Below are positions 16,678 through 25,789 of a stretch of DNA of 45,186 nt, piece by piece (positions within the stretch are counted from its first letter, which is position 1; every line of letters begins with the position of its first letter). Position numbers and translations under genes: made by a program. The notes under the pieces are model-generated. The model made no database searches and was not told where the DNA came from. It was given only the letters and a program-made list of their open reading frames with translations. This DNA is from Lachnospiraceae bacterium (GTDB taxonomy: Bacteria > Bacillota > Clostridia > Lachnospirales > Lachnospiraceae): NCBI GenBank assembly GCA_021769135.1, contig JAETTM010000032.1:1-45186 (forward strand), in the 5' to 3' direction.

Positions 16678-16707
16678 TGATATACTATAAAATAGGAGGC
16701 AGGGGTA
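16678..16707 (+). promoter_or_regulatory. Candidate -10 element and strong ribosome binding site
   Basis: TGATATACT (16678-16686) fits an extended -10, and AGGAGG (16694-16699) precedes the response-regulator ATG. The leader would be very short. A TTGACT at 16652 is 23 bp from the -10, too far for a standard -35. Confidence 0.45.
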
Positions 16708-17493
16708 ATGTACAGTATTTTAGTAGCAGATGACGAACGATGGATTAGAAAAGGAATCATAAAGATGATTGATGCCGAAAAACTGGAAATCGGAGAAATC
16801 TATGAAGCCGACAACATTACGTCAGCGCTTTCCCAATTCGAACTCCATAAACCGGATATCATTCTATCAGACGTAATATTTCCCACAGAAAACGGATGCG
16901 ATTTTTGCGAGCAGGTTTTTTCCATAAAACCGGAAACAAGAATCGTCATGATTTCAGCCTTCGATAACTTTGAATTTGCCAGAAGAAGCATTAAATACCA
17001 GGCCGTAGATTATCTGCTAAAACCTGTCAGCAAAGAACAGCTGAATCAAGTAATTTCTCAATGCATAGAACAAATAAAAAGACAGAGCGAAAAGGATAAC
17101 CATGCCGTTTCACAATATCTTAAAAACTCAATGGAAGAGGAAACGGAAAAAACTTCCGAAGAAGAAATAGAAAACATTATGAAACGGATGAAATCCAATC
17201 TGACAGAAAAATATACGCTCACGGAGCTTGCAGCTGAATGTTGTCTTTCCGAAGTGTATTTCTCCAGTCTGTTTAAAAAAGTATCGGGAATGTCGCCAAT
17301 GAATTATCTGGCCCATATTCGGATTGAGAAAGCATGTGAACTTATAAGCTCCACCAACTGGAGAATGGTTAAAATTGCCAACTATGTAGGATATGCGGAT
17401 TATCAGTATTTTACAAAAGTATTTAAAAAAGAAACTGGTAAAACGCCTGGGGAATACAAAGAAACTATACGGAAGGAATTTGATAATGATTAA
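16708..17493 (+). CDS. YesN-type response regulator with AraC HTH
   Basis: A 261-residue response regulator. The receiver domain (1-125) has ILVADDERWIRKG, the phospho-acceptor Asp55 in DIILSDVIFP, Ser/Thr in MISAFD, and Lys in DYLLKPVSKEQL. The C-terminal AraC/XylS domain has two HTHs: YTLTELAAECCLSEVYFSSLFKKVSG and WRMVKIANYVGYADYQYFTKVFKKETGKTPGEYK. It overlaps the next gene, the histidine kinase, by 8 bases, so the two form a YesMN-type pair. Such pairs usually activate adjacent sugar ABC transporter operons, here the one starting at 19587. The probable binding site is the tandem repeat at 19428-19470. Confidence 0.94.
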   Translation: MYSILVADDERWIRKGIIKMIDAEKLEIGEIYEADNITSALSQFELHKPDIILSDVIFPTENGCDFCEQVFSIKPETRIVMISAFDNFEFARRSIKYQAVDYLLKPVSKEQLNQVISQCIEQIKRQSEKDNHAVSQYLKNSMEEETEKTSEEEIENIMKRMKSNLTEKYTLTELAAECCLSEVYFSSLFKKVSGMSPMNYLAHIRIEKACELISSTNWRMVKIANYVGYADYQYFTKVFKKETGKTPGEYKETIRKEFDND

Positions 17494-19306
17494 AAAAATT
17501 ATAAATTTCTTTAAAAACATTTCTATCCGATATAAGCTGCTTCTTACCTTTTTCTTATTGCTTTTCGTTATCGCTGCAGGGGTTACTTTTGCCATTAATT
17601 ATTATAACCAACGTTTTATCAGCAACATGACACAAGAAAGCAACAAACAAATTATGAAGGAGATGAATGCGGAACTCGACAGCATCTACGGCCAAATCAA
17701 CCAATTATATACTACCTTCAATAACCAGGATTTATACAAAATATTTTTAAATGAAGACAATAATTCGAATTTTGAAAATGTATATAAGGAATTGCAATAT
17801 GAGAGCCTTATTAAAAATATTATCAATGCGAACAATCTACAGGAACATATCTCCGGTATATTGCTCTATGCAAACCATGACGCCAATAGTTATATAGGAA
17901 CAGGGGCTATCAATCCGGATTTTAAAATTGAAGAGTCCGACTGGTATAAAAAATTTATTAAAGTTCAAACCGGACGGCTCCTTTACGGCCCCTTGAATGA
18001 AGACTTTAAATCGGAGAACAGCAAAAGGAATAATGTCATATATTTTATCCGGAACTGGAACATCCCTATAAGCAGCGGCATTTCCCGAGGCGAATACCCA
18101 TTCATCCTTTTTAATATCAATTCTTCCATATTTATGGATATTTTTAGAAAATATTCCGGCAATACAAAAGTAGTTCTTGTAACCGATTACTATCATCAAC
18201 CCCTATTTACAGTAAATATGGGAAAAGAGGAAGAAGAGCAGATTACAGGCATTATAAAGGAACAAATGTTAGACTTTAAGGAACGGGAAACTTATTTTAA
18301 TAAGAAATGGTCCATTACCCGGACTTTTAATAATAATTTCGGATGGATTATTTACTCCGCAGAATCTACCAGAGATGTTTTTCGGGATATGAACCAACTG
18401 ATTCGAAATATATACCTGATTATCTTATCAGCCGGCGGGGCCGCTATTCTTCTGGCTTTATATATGACCAGAAAAATTATCATGCCTTTAACTATTTTAA
18501 ACCAGATGATAAATAAAATAGAAGAAAAAGATGTATTTTTAGATATTCAAAGCCAGGATGAGCTGGGACAGATTGGAGAACGATTCAATCAGATGAAAAG
18601 GCGCATGCAGGATATGGCTGAAAAGATGTACTTAAGCAAAATGCAGGAAAAAGAAGCCCAGCTAAGCGCCTTGCAGGCCCAAATAAATCCCCATTTCCTT
18701 TATAATACCCTGGATAATATCTATTGTATTGCCCAAGTAGAAGGAAGCGAACATATCATCAGCTTAACGGACAATCTGTCCAAAATGATGCGCTACAGTA
18801 TGAGTATGAAAAATCATTATGTACCGTTGGCCAAGGAATTGGAGCATGTGAAAAGCTATGTAAATATAATAAATGTACGTTTCGATGACTCTATCCTCCT
18901 TGAATTTCAAGTGGAAGATGCCTGGGATGTTGAAATTCCAAAACTATCCATGCAGCCTCTGGCAGAAAATGCATGGAATCATGGCATTCTTCCAAAGCAA
19001 GGCCACCACGGAACCATCCAATTTCATATCTCCGTAGAAGAAGATACTTGCATCATACAAGTATTGGATGATGGAGTGGGTATTTCTTTGGAACAAAGCC
19101 AGGAAATCAATAAAAGCTTAGAGCAGATAAACTATGATAACAGCACGTCCAGCTCCGGCTCCGGCATTGCCCTTAAAAACGTAAATAACCGGATTATGCT
19201 TGAAGACGGAGAAGGCTACGGAGTCCGTCTCTATCCAAGAGACGAGGGAGGCTGCCGTGTTATTGTACGGATGAAACTGCACAAGCAAAAGGAAAAGACA
19301 TTCTAA
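17486..19306 (+). CDS. YesM-type sensor histidine kinase
   Basis: A 606-residue membrane kinase. TM1 is at about 18-39 and TM2 at about 307-327, with a 265-residue extracytoplasmic sensor region between them that probably folds as a Cache-like domain. HAMP follows at about 328-380 and a His_kinase domain with the phospho-acceptor His403 in QINPHFLYNTLDNIY. The ATPase domain has the N box PLAENAWNHGI and the G boxes LDDGVGI and SGSGIALKNVNNRI. The start is the ATG at 17486 after GGAAGGAA; the frame opens earlier, inside the regulator gene, without support. It should sense an extracellular glycan or a bound binding protein and phosphorylate the upstream AraC-type regulator. Confidence 0.94.
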   Translation: MIKKIINFFKNISIRYKLLLTFFLLLFVIAAGVTFAINYYNQRFISNMTQESNKQIMKEMNAELDSIYGQINQLYTTFNNQDLYKIFLNEDNNSNFENVYKELQYESLIKNIINANNLQEHISGILLYANHDANSYIGTGAINPDFKIEESDWYKKFIKVQTGRLLYGPLNEDFKSENSKRNNVIYFIRNWNIPISSGISRGEYPFILFNINSSIFMDIFRKYSGNTKVVLVTDYYHQPLFTVNMGKEEEEQITGIIKEQMLDFKERETYFNKKWSITRTFNNNFGWIIYSAESTRDVFRDMNQLIRNIYLIILSAGGAAILLALYMTRKIIMPLTILNQMINKIEEKDVFLDIQSQDELGQIGERFNQMKRRMQDMAEKMYLSKMQEKEAQLSALQAQINPHFLYNTLDNIYCIAQVEGSEHIISLTDNLSKMMRYSMSMKNHYVPLAKELEHVKSYVNIINVRFDDSILLEFQVEDAWDVEIPKLSMQPLAENAWNHGILPKQGHHGTIQFHISVEEDTCIIQVLDDGVGISLEQSQEINKSLEQINYDNSTSSSGSGIALKNVNNRIMLEDGEGYGVRLYPRDEGGCRVIVRMKLHKQKEKTF

Positions 19307-19340
19307 TTTATTAAAAACCGCTTAGAAATATAATGATATG

Positions 19341-19396
19341 ATACCTCTAAAGTAGACAGATTAAATATAGAAATCTGTTGCTTTGGAGGTATTTTT
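19341..19396 (+). terminator. Terminator after the two-component operon
   Basis: ATACCTC-TAAAG-TAGACAGATT pairs with AATCTGTTGCTTTGGAGGTAT in a long, slightly bulged stem around an A-rich loop, followed by TTTTTC. It separates the regulator operon from the transporter operon. Confidence 0.75.
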
Positions 19397-19427
19397 CATG
19401 CAAATTATAAAAAATCTATAATTAAAG

Positions 19428-19470
19428 TTAAAATAATACACTGTTTTTATTAAAATAGTACACTGTTTTT
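19428..19470 (+). promoter_or_regulatory. Tandem 21-bp direct repeat, likely AraC-type activator site
   Basis: Two 21-base copies (19428-19448 and 19450-19470) differ at one position and share the core TACACTGTTTTT. Their 22-bp spacing is two helical turns, the geometry AraC-type activators use. TTGAAA at 19470-19475 touches the second copy and could be a -35, with AT-rich -10 candidates (TAATAA, 19491-19499) downstream. The first permease gene begins at 19587. Binding by the adjacent YesN-type regulator is inferred from position and spacing. Confidence 0.7.
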
Positions 19471-19586
19471 TGAAATTAAATCCACTATATTAATAATAAG
19501 GAAATAAAACTAAATAGGACTAAATAAAAAAATGCACAAAATCAACAAAACGCCAAAAGGAAAACCACGCAGAAATGAGGTGAAAT

Positions 19587-20495
19587 ATGCGTAAAAAAAG
19601 AACACCATGGCAGTATATAAAACCCTATCTTTTTTTACTGCCAATCTATCTATTAATGATAACCTTTAAATATATTCCCTTTGGAATAGCGATTGAGAAA
19701 TCCTTTTTCAACTGGAACGGCGCCAATATCAATCAGTTTATCGGATTTGACAATTATATTCAGGCGCTTAAAGACCCGACTTTTATGATTGGCCTGAAAA
19801 ACGTAGGTGTAATTTCCATCGCATATATTGTAATTGTTTTGACCATGCCGCTCCTAGCAGCTGAATTGCTCTACGCGGTACATTCCAGGAAAAAACAGTA
19901 TATCATACGGACCGCTTTTACCTTTCCTATGGTTGTACCCACTGTAGTCATTATACTTTTGTGGAAATGGATATTAGCCGGAGACAATGGCGTATTAAAC
20001 AATATACTAACCAATATGGGGCTGGAAAGCCTGACTGCACCATGGCTCGGCAGCACGAAAACAGCCCTTGGCTCCATTATAGCCATAGGATTTCCATGGC
20101 TTGGCAGCGCATCCCTTGGCGGGCTTCAATTCCTTCTTTATTACGGGGCGCTGCAAGGCACATCGCAAGATATGTTTGAAGCTGCAGAAATCGACGGGGC
20201 AAATATTTTACAACGGTTTTTTAAAATCGATGTTCCTATGCTTGCCAGCCAGATGAAACTTACCGTAACCCTGGCAATCATCAATGCGGTACAGGTTTTC
20301 GATTCGGTATATATTCTCACAAAGGGAGGGCCGGGAACAGCAACCATCACGCCGTCCGTGGTCCTGTATGAGCAAGGCTTTACCTACAAAAAAATGGGAT
20401 ATTCATCCGCCATCGGCGTTATCATGTTTGCAATTATTATGGTTCTCACTATTATCAACCAGATGATGATGAAGAATACGGAGAAAATGGATTAA
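19587..20495 (+). CDS. Sugar ABC transporter permease (MalF/UgpA type)
   Basis: A 302-residue inner-membrane permease with six hydrophobic segments. The cytoplasmic EAA loop is near residue 200 (MFEAAEIDGANILQRFFKIDVPML), the contact point for the ATPase. The C-terminal VFDSVYILTKGGPGTATITPSVVLYEQGF is typical of CUT1 family permeases that take up oligosaccharides. GAGGTGA lies just before the ATG. It is the first gene of the transporter operon. No ATP-binding subunit is encoded in the cluster, so an MsmX-like shared ATPase elsewhere in the genome is expected. Confidence 0.95.
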   Translation: MRKKRTPWQYIKPYLFLLPIYLLMITFKYIPFGIAIEKSFFNWNGANINQFIGFDNYIQALKDPTFMIGLKNVGVISIAYIVIVLTMPLLAAELLYAVHSRKKQYIIRTAFTFPMVVPTVVIILLWKWILAGDNGVLNNILTNMGLESLTAPWLGSTKTALGSIIAIGFPWLGSASLGGLQFLLYYGALQGTSQDMFEAAEIDGANILQRFFKIDVPMLASQMKLTVTLAIINAVQVFDSVYILTKGGPGTATITPSVVLYEQGFTYKKMGYSSAIGVIMFAIIMVLTIINQMMMKNTEKMD

Positions 20496-20507
20496 AAGGA
20501 GGATTTC

Positions 20508-21326
20508 ATGAGTAAAATAATCAGTTTTTTAAGCCGCATACTATTAGGAATCCTGTTAGTTCTTACCCTGCTGCCCTTTTATCTGTTAGTTATCAATGCA
20601 TTTAAAAGCCAAAGCGAAATCATACTAAACCCATTCCAATGGGCGGACAGCTGGCAGTTCCAGAATTTTGCAAAAGCTGCTCCTCAGATAATACGCCCTA
20701 TGGTCAATACACTTTTTGTAACGGCGGCCATTATCATAATAACCATTATTGTATCGCTGCTGGCCAGCTATGCATTCGTTCGATATGATAGGTTTTTTGG
20801 GAAAGAAGTGCTTTATTTTGGCATCATCGCTCTTCTTATGATACCCGGATTTGTAATGCTCATACCTCAATTTGTACAAATTACCAACCTGGGCATGTAC
20901 AATACCTTTCTGGGGTTAATTTTGCCGCCGGCCGCTTATCAGGTAGCCATGGGAACTTTTTTGACCAGGTCTTCCATGGAATCTATTTCCAAAAGCCTTT
21001 TTGAAGCGGCGGAAATTGAAGGAGCCAACGATATGGATATCCTGGTAAAGGTAGTGCTTCCTCTATCGAAACCTATCCTTTCCACGGTAACTATTATGAC
21101 TGGACTTAATGCCTGGAATAACTACATTTGGCCCCTTGTATCCACTACTGGAGAAAAGACTCAGCAAATAGCAGTGGCTCTGACCAAAATTATCGTTTCC
21201 GTATCCGATGGGCAGGGCGTGAAATTTGCAGCTTATATCATCGCTTCCCTGCCGTTGATTATACTGTTCTGCTTTGCAAGCAAATATTTTGTAGAAGGGC
21301 TGACTTCCGGCGCCGTAAAAGGTTAA
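20508..21326 (+). CDS. Sugar ABC transporter permease (MalG/UgpE type)
   Basis: A 272-residue CUT1 permease and partner of the gene 12 bases upstream. It has six membrane segments, the EAA loop LFEAAEIEGANDMDILVKVVLPLSKP, and the C-terminal YFVEGLTSGAVKG ending that is nearly diagnostic of MalG-type subunits. An AGGAGG ribosome binding site is present. The two permeases together would form the translocation channel for an oligosaccharide or glycopeptide. Confidence 0.95.
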   Translation: MSKIISFLSRILLGILLVLTLLPFYLLVINAFKSQSEIILNPFQWADSWQFQNFAKAAPQIIRPMVNTLFVTAAIIIITIIVSLLASYAFVRYDRFFGKEVLYFGIIALLMIPGFVMLIPQFVQITNLGMYNTFLGLILPPAAYQVAMGTFLTRSSMESISKSLFEAAEIEGANDMDILVKVVLPLSKPILSTVTIMTGLNAWNNYIWPLVSTTGEKTQQIAVALTKIIVSVSDGQGVKFAAYIIASLPLIILFCFASKYFVEGLTSGAVKG

Positions 21327-21411
21327 CATACCGTCCGCACAATTACAGAAAAAGTTAAACTATTATAATACCAATTAACTTATTAAAATTTAAAATTAAG
21401 GAGGAAATACT

Positions 21412-22905
21412 ATGAAAAGAAAAATGCTAAACTCGCTGTTATGCGCCACCATCACAGTATCTATGCTGCTTACCGGATGCGGAAATGGAAACGGGAATGG
21501 GGAAACCAGCACTCCGGACAATACCCAGGCCGAAGCACCGGATAATACAAAAGAAGAAAGCGGAAATGAGCAGGCAGCAGAAGAAACTCAAAATTCAGAT
21601 ATTACCCTTATATTCGCACAGGACCTTGGAATCGATGAAACGGCTAATAATATAACCAATGAAATCCTTCAAGCTTATCAGGAAAAAACAGGCGTAACCA
21701 TTCAGTTTGAAAACCAGCCTACTGACTACAGAACCTGGTTAACTACCCAGTTTACAGCCAAACAGGGGCCCGATGTATACAGCGGCATCCTTTATGACAT
21801 GTCCAGCGATTATGAAGCAGGCTATCTGTATAATTTTGCAGAGCTTTACCAGCAGGAGAGCGCCTATGACCCCGGAAAGCCATGGAAAGATACACTTCCG
21901 GAATCCATTTCCGAAAGGATGTACATTACTGAAAATGACGTGCCAGGCTATCCATCATCCACGTCGGTAGTCCGCATTTTCTATAACAAAACTTTATTTG
22001 ATGCGGCAGGGGCAGCCATTCCCACTACATGGGCCGAATTTATGGATGCCTGTGCAAAGCTGAAAGAGGCGGGAACTACGCCTTTTGGATTCCCCAATGC
22101 TTCCAAAGATGACCTTTCCTGGTTATGGTTCAACAATTCCATATGCAGCCAGTTAAACGGAGATATGACTAGTAAACTGGATATATCAGGGAATGGCTAT
22201 GCGGAATTGAATGAAATTGTAAAAGGCTTTGACGACGGAACATTGAACTTTACTTCCGACCAGATGAAACAATCGTATGAACTGATGAAAGAATTTTCCG
22301 AATATTGGACCTCTGATTATAACGGACTTGACCAGGCATCCGCTATCGATATGTTCATCCGCGGGGAAGTTGCCATGGTACAGGCTATGTCCACCAACCT
22401 TACGAGCATTGCGGCAAACGTAGGAGACAGTTTTGAATACGGCGTAATGCCCATTCCGGTTATTACCGATGAAACTTCCGAATATGCAATGGGCCAGTCT
22501 GTAATCTTAGGCGGGCAGCCGGATATTATCTATGGAGCAAATAAAGCGCTGGAATCCGACCCTGCAAAGCTGGCGGCAGCTATTGATTTCGTACAATATA
22601 TGTCTTCTCCTGAAGTACAGACCCAATATATGGAAGCTATCAACCGTATCCCGTTAGCAACCAGCACAGAACTTCCTGAACGTCTCTCAGGTTTCATTAT
22701 TACCGAAGACGCTTTAAGGGTTCCTTATTATACCGGCATCAGCGGCGAACTTCGCGACTTCTTCTGCCGCGGCGGCCAGCTTTACCTGGAAGGCAGCTAC
22801 AGCACCGATGAATTTGCACAATATGTACAGGAATCTTTTGTAACTGTCCTTGATAAAATCAAAATCGAAAATGACTGGAACGCAGAAAATAACTACGGCC
22901 TATAA
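21412..22905 (+). CDS. Sugar ABC transporter substrate-binding lipoprotein
   Basis: A 497-residue extracellular solute-binding protein (family 1). The signal peptide ends in the lipobox LLTGC, with lipidated Cys23, followed by a Gly/Asn/Glu-rich linker to about residue 60. The mature part shows LIFAQDLGIDETANNI, a YNKTLFDAAGAAIPTTWAEFMDACAKLKEAGTTPFGF hinge typical of CUT1 binding proteins, and GEVAMVQAMSTNLTSI. It has a strong AAGGAGG ribosome binding site and lies 85 bases after the second permease. The specificity should decide what the locus imports; a sulfated or fucosylated glycan is inferred from the enzymes downstream. Confidence 0.95.
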   Translation: MKRKMLNSLLCATITVSMLLTGCGNGNGNGETSTPDNTQAEAPDNTKEESGNEQAAEETQNSDITLIFAQDLGIDETANNITNEILQAYQEKTGVTIQFENQPTDYRTWLTTQFTAKQGPDVYSGILYDMSSDYEAGYLYNFAELYQQESAYDPGKPWKDTLPESISERMYITENDVPGYPSSTSVVRIFYNKTLFDAAGAAIPTTWAEFMDACAKLKEAGTTPFGFPNASKDDLSWLWFNNSICSQLNGDMTSKLDISGNGYAELNEIVKGFDDGTLNFTSDQMKQSYELMKEFSEYWTSDYNGLDQASAIDMFIRGEVAMVQAMSTNLTSIAANVGDSFEYGVMPIPVITDETSEYAMGQSVILGGQPDIIYGANKALESDPAKLAAAIDFVQYMSSPEVQTQYMEAINRIPLATSTELPERLSGFIITEDALRVPYYTGISGELRDFFCRGGQLYLEGSYSTDEFAQYVQESFVTVLDKIKIENDWNAENNYGL

Positions 22906-22940
22906 TCATTAATCTTATATCTGAAATACCTAAATGTATT

Positions 22941-22973
22941 ATAGTACGGCGGTCAAATCGGCCGCCGTATTAT
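22941..22973 (+). terminator. Intercistronic hairpin between binding protein and sulfatase
   Basis: TACGGCGG (22945-22952) pairs perfectly with CCGCCGTA (22962-22969), with extra A-T pairs outside. No T-run follows, so it more likely stabilises the 3' end of the binding-protein message or terminates partially, leaving less message for the enzymes. Confidence 0.65.
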
Positions 22974-22994
22974 AAAATGGAGGAAAAAAGAAAA

Positions 22995-24461
22995 ATGAAT
23001 AAACCAAATTTAATTTATATTTTGGCAGATGATATGGGATATGGGGATATTTCCGCATTGAACGAAAACTGCGGGTTTAAAACGCCTAATCTGGATAAAA
23101 TGGCCGAACAGGGAATGTGTTTTACAGATGCACATTCCACTTCTGCTGTCTGCACCCCATCCAGATACGGTATCTTAACAGGACGTTACAATTGGCGTTC
23201 CCGTTTAAAATCTTATGTAATGGGAGGTTATTCAGAAGCGCTGATTGAAGAAGGAAGAAAAACGATTGCCGATTTTTTAAAGGCCGATGGATATCATACG
23301 GCTATGATTGGAAAATGGCACCTGGGCATGAATTTTGCAAAAGAGCCGGGATTTGAAGAGAAGCCTGATTTTGCCGCTTGCGATTATGTGGATTATAGCG
23401 GAAAAATCGAACGCTCCCCTATCTCCAACGGCTTCGATTACTTTTACGGTATCAGCGGTTCCCTGGATATGCCTCCTTATATTTATATTGAAAATGACCA
23501 TTTTACAGCATTGCCTGACCATATGACAAAAGGAACCGGAAAAGGATTTTTCCGGGAAGGCCCTACTGCCCCCGGCTTTATCCATGAAAAAGTATTGGAT
23601 GAATTGACGGAAAAAGTATTGGAACAAATAGAAAAAAATAAAGAAAATCCATTTTTTATTTATTTTCCTATGCCCGCTCCGCACACACCTATTCTTCCCT
23701 CCAAACAATTCCAGGGAAAATCGGGAACGAACGAATATGGGGATTTTGTCCTTCACGTAGACCATGTAGTCGGACAAATTAACCAAAAATTAAATGAAGA
23801 AGGCTTGCTTGAAAATACCATTGTAATATATACTTCGGATAATGGATGCTCTCCTATGGCCGACTACCCTGAATTATTGCAAAAAGGACACAACCCAAGC
23901 TATATCTTTAGGGGAACCAAGGCAGATATTTATGAAGGAGGGCACAGAATTCCATTGATTGTCCAATGGCCCAGGGAAATACCCGGCGGAACTACTTGTA
24001 AAAAAATAGTATGTTTAAGCGACATTATGGCCACTATGTGCGATATACTGGAAATAGATATGGGAGAAAGGGATGGGGTTGACAGTGTCAGCAATCTTCC
24101 TTTGTGGAAAAACCCCGAAGGGGAAGACGTAAGGGAAGATTTGATTCATCAAAGTATCGACGGCTCCCTATCCATTCGAAAAGGTAAATGGAAACTTGAA
24201 ATGTGTCCTGGCTCCGGAGGCTGGTCGGACCCAAAACCGGGAGAAGAAGACCCTGCAGCGCCCAGGTTCCAGCTATATGACCTATCCATGGATATTGGCG
24301 AAAAAAACAATATCATTAACCAATATCCCGAAAAAGCTTCCGAACTTAAGAAAATACTTAAAAATCATATTTTCCGGGGAAGAAGCACGCCGGGACCCAT
24401 ACAAAAAAATAACGGACAGGCCATTTGGGAAACAATCAAATGGGCGGAAGAGGAGGATTAA
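22995..24461 (+). CDS. Type I sulfatase (formylglycine-dependent), cytosolic
   Basis: A 488-residue sulfatase of the arylsulfatase/GalNAc-6-sulfatase type. Metal ligands are in YILADDMGYGD (Asp12, Asp13). The active-site signature SAVCTPSRYGILTGR contains Cys53, which must be converted to formylglycine. Further catalytic residues are in GKWHLGM and YTSDNGCSP. No signal peptide precedes the catalytic domain, so it should act in the cytosol on imported sugar. The start at 22995 follows GGAGG by 11 bases; an ATG at 22977 overlaps that site. Cys-type sulfatases need a maturase (anaerobic radical-SAM enzyme in such bacteria), which is not in the window. The exact sulfate position cannot be told from sequence. 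Confidence 0.93.
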   Translation: MNKPNLIYILADDMGYGDISALNENCGFKTPNLDKMAEQGMCFTDAHSTSAVCTPSRYGILTGRYNWRSRLKSYVMGGYSEALIEEGRKTIADFLKADGYHTAMIGKWHLGMNFAKEPGFEEKPDFAACDYVDYSGKIERSPISNGFDYFYGISGSLDMPPYIYIENDHFTALPDHMTKGTGKGFFREGPTAPGFIHEKVLDELTEKVLEQIEKNKENPFFIYFPMPAPHTPILPSKQFQGKSGTNEYGDFVLHVDHVVGQINQKLNEEGLLENTIVIYTSDNGCSPMADYPELLQKGHNPSYIFRGTKADIYEGGHRIPLIVQWPREIPGGTTCKKIVCLSDIMATMCDILEIDMGERDGVDSVSNLPLWKNPEGEDVREDLIHQSIDGSLSIRKGKWKLEMCPGSGGWSDPKPGEEDPAAPRFQLYDLSMDIGEKNNIINQYPEKASELKKILKNHIFRGRSTPGPIQKNNGQAIWETIKWAEEED

Positions 24462-24466
24462 ACAAT

Positions 24467-25774
24467 ATGTATCAATTTAATCGGGAAGAATACAATAAAC
24501 GCATGGAATGGTATCAGGATGCCAGGTTCGGCATGTTCATCCATTGGGGATTATACTCCATTCCCGCCAGAGGCGAGTGGATTCGCAGCACGGAAGAAAT
24601 GACAAAAGAAGAATATATGAAATATTTCTATGAATTCGATGCCCGTGATTATGACCCGAAAAAATGGGCAAAAGCGGCAAAAGAAGCCGGCATGAAATAT
24701 ATGGTATTTACAGCAAAACATCATGATGGATTTTGCCTTTTTGACAGTAAGTATACGGATTTTAAGTCCACCAATACGAAATGTAAAAGAGATTTGGTTG
24801 CGGAATATGTGGAAGCCGTCCGCGGGGAAGGGTTAAAAGTAGGTTTATATTTTACCTTGCTCGACTGGTATGACGAAAACTATCCCCATTACAAAGACAG
24901 AAACCATCCTATGCGCAACCATCCGGAATACAGCAACGAACATCGGGATTTCAGCAAATATATAGATTATCTCCATAAGCAGGTAGAAGAAATCTGTACT
25001 AACTATGGAAAATTGGATATACTTTGGTTCGATTTCTCTTATGATGATATGAGGGGCGAAAAATGGGAAGCTGCCAAACTCATCAATATGGTAAGAAAAC
25101 TTCAGCCTGGAGTTATCATTGACAATAGGCTTGAAGTAAGCGGCGAAGGGAGAGGTTCTTTGGCAGAATGCAATCCTTCCCCTTATCATGGCGACTTCGT
25201 CAGCCCGGAACAAATCATTCCGCCCGAAGGGCTTAAGGACATCGAAGGAAACCCCCTCGCCTGGGAAGCCTGTGTAACAATGAACAATAACTGGGGCTAC
25301 CACGGAACAGATAAATTCTTTAAGCCCGCTCCTATGTTGATTAAAAAACTGGTAGAATGCGTTTCAAAAGGAGGCAATCTCCTGCTCAACGTAGGACCGG
25401 ATGCTTATGGGAATTTTCCTCCGGAATCCACTGCTATTTTAAAGGAAATTGGAAAATGGATGGATAAAAATTATGAAAGTATTTACGGATGTGGCATGGC
25501 TAATGTACCCAAGCCGGATTATGGCCGCGTAACAAAAAAAGGGAATACATATTATTTTCATATGTATGAAAATACCATCGGCCCGGTACCTCTTTTAGGA
25601 CTGGATAAATCCAAGGTAAAAAAAATACGGGCATTGGCTTCAGGTTATGAAATTCCCATATCTACAAACTGGGTTCATAGCGATTACCCGGATATCGTAT
25701 TTGCAGATTTAGGGCCGAATCCTGTTTTGCCGGATGACATTGATTATGTATTAGCAGTGGAAATGGAAGATTAA
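24467..25774 (+). CDS. GH29 alpha-L-fucosidase, cytosolic
   Basis: A 435-residue exo-fucosidase that releases L-fucose from glycans. Family GH29 marks: RFGMFIHWGLYSIPARGEW (residues 20-38), MVFTAKHHDGFCLFDSKYTDF (79-99), and the catalytic nucleophile Asp189 in KLDILWFDFSYDD. VSKGGNLLLNVGPDAYGNFP is also typical. No signal peptide is present. The start at 24467 follows GGAGGA by about nine bases; it lies five bases after the sulfatase stop, so the two are co-translated. Intracellular location implies that the substrate is an imported small oligosaccharide. The C-terminal 90 residues look like a beta-sandwich. Confidence 0.95.
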   Translation: MYQFNREEYNKRMEWYQDARFGMFIHWGLYSIPARGEWIRSTEEMTKEEYMKYFYEFDARDYDPKKWAKAAKEAGMKYMVFTAKHHDGFCLFDSKYTDFKSTNTKCKRDLVAEYVEAVRGEGLKVGLYFTLLDWYDENYPHYKDRNHPMRNHPEYSNEHRDFSKYIDYLHKQVEEICTNYGKLDILWFDFSYDDMRGEKWEAAKLINMVRKLQPGVIIDNRLEVSGEGRGSLAECNPSPYHGDFVSPEQIIPPEGLKDIEGNPLAWEACVTMNNNWGYHGTDKFFKPAPMLIKKLVECVSKGGNLLLNVGPDAYGNFPPESTAILKEIGKWMDKNYESIYGCGMANVPKPDYGRVTKKGNTYYFHMYENTIGPVPLLGLDKSKVKKIRALASGYEIPISTNWVHSDYPDIVFADLGPNPVLPDDIDYVLAVEMED

Positions 25775-25789
25775 ATATTGGGAGGGATT

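Noticed and set aside
23277-23786. 169-residue minus-strand frame inside the sulfatase gene
   Set aside because: Antisense to a gene with full catalytic motifs; no start signals.
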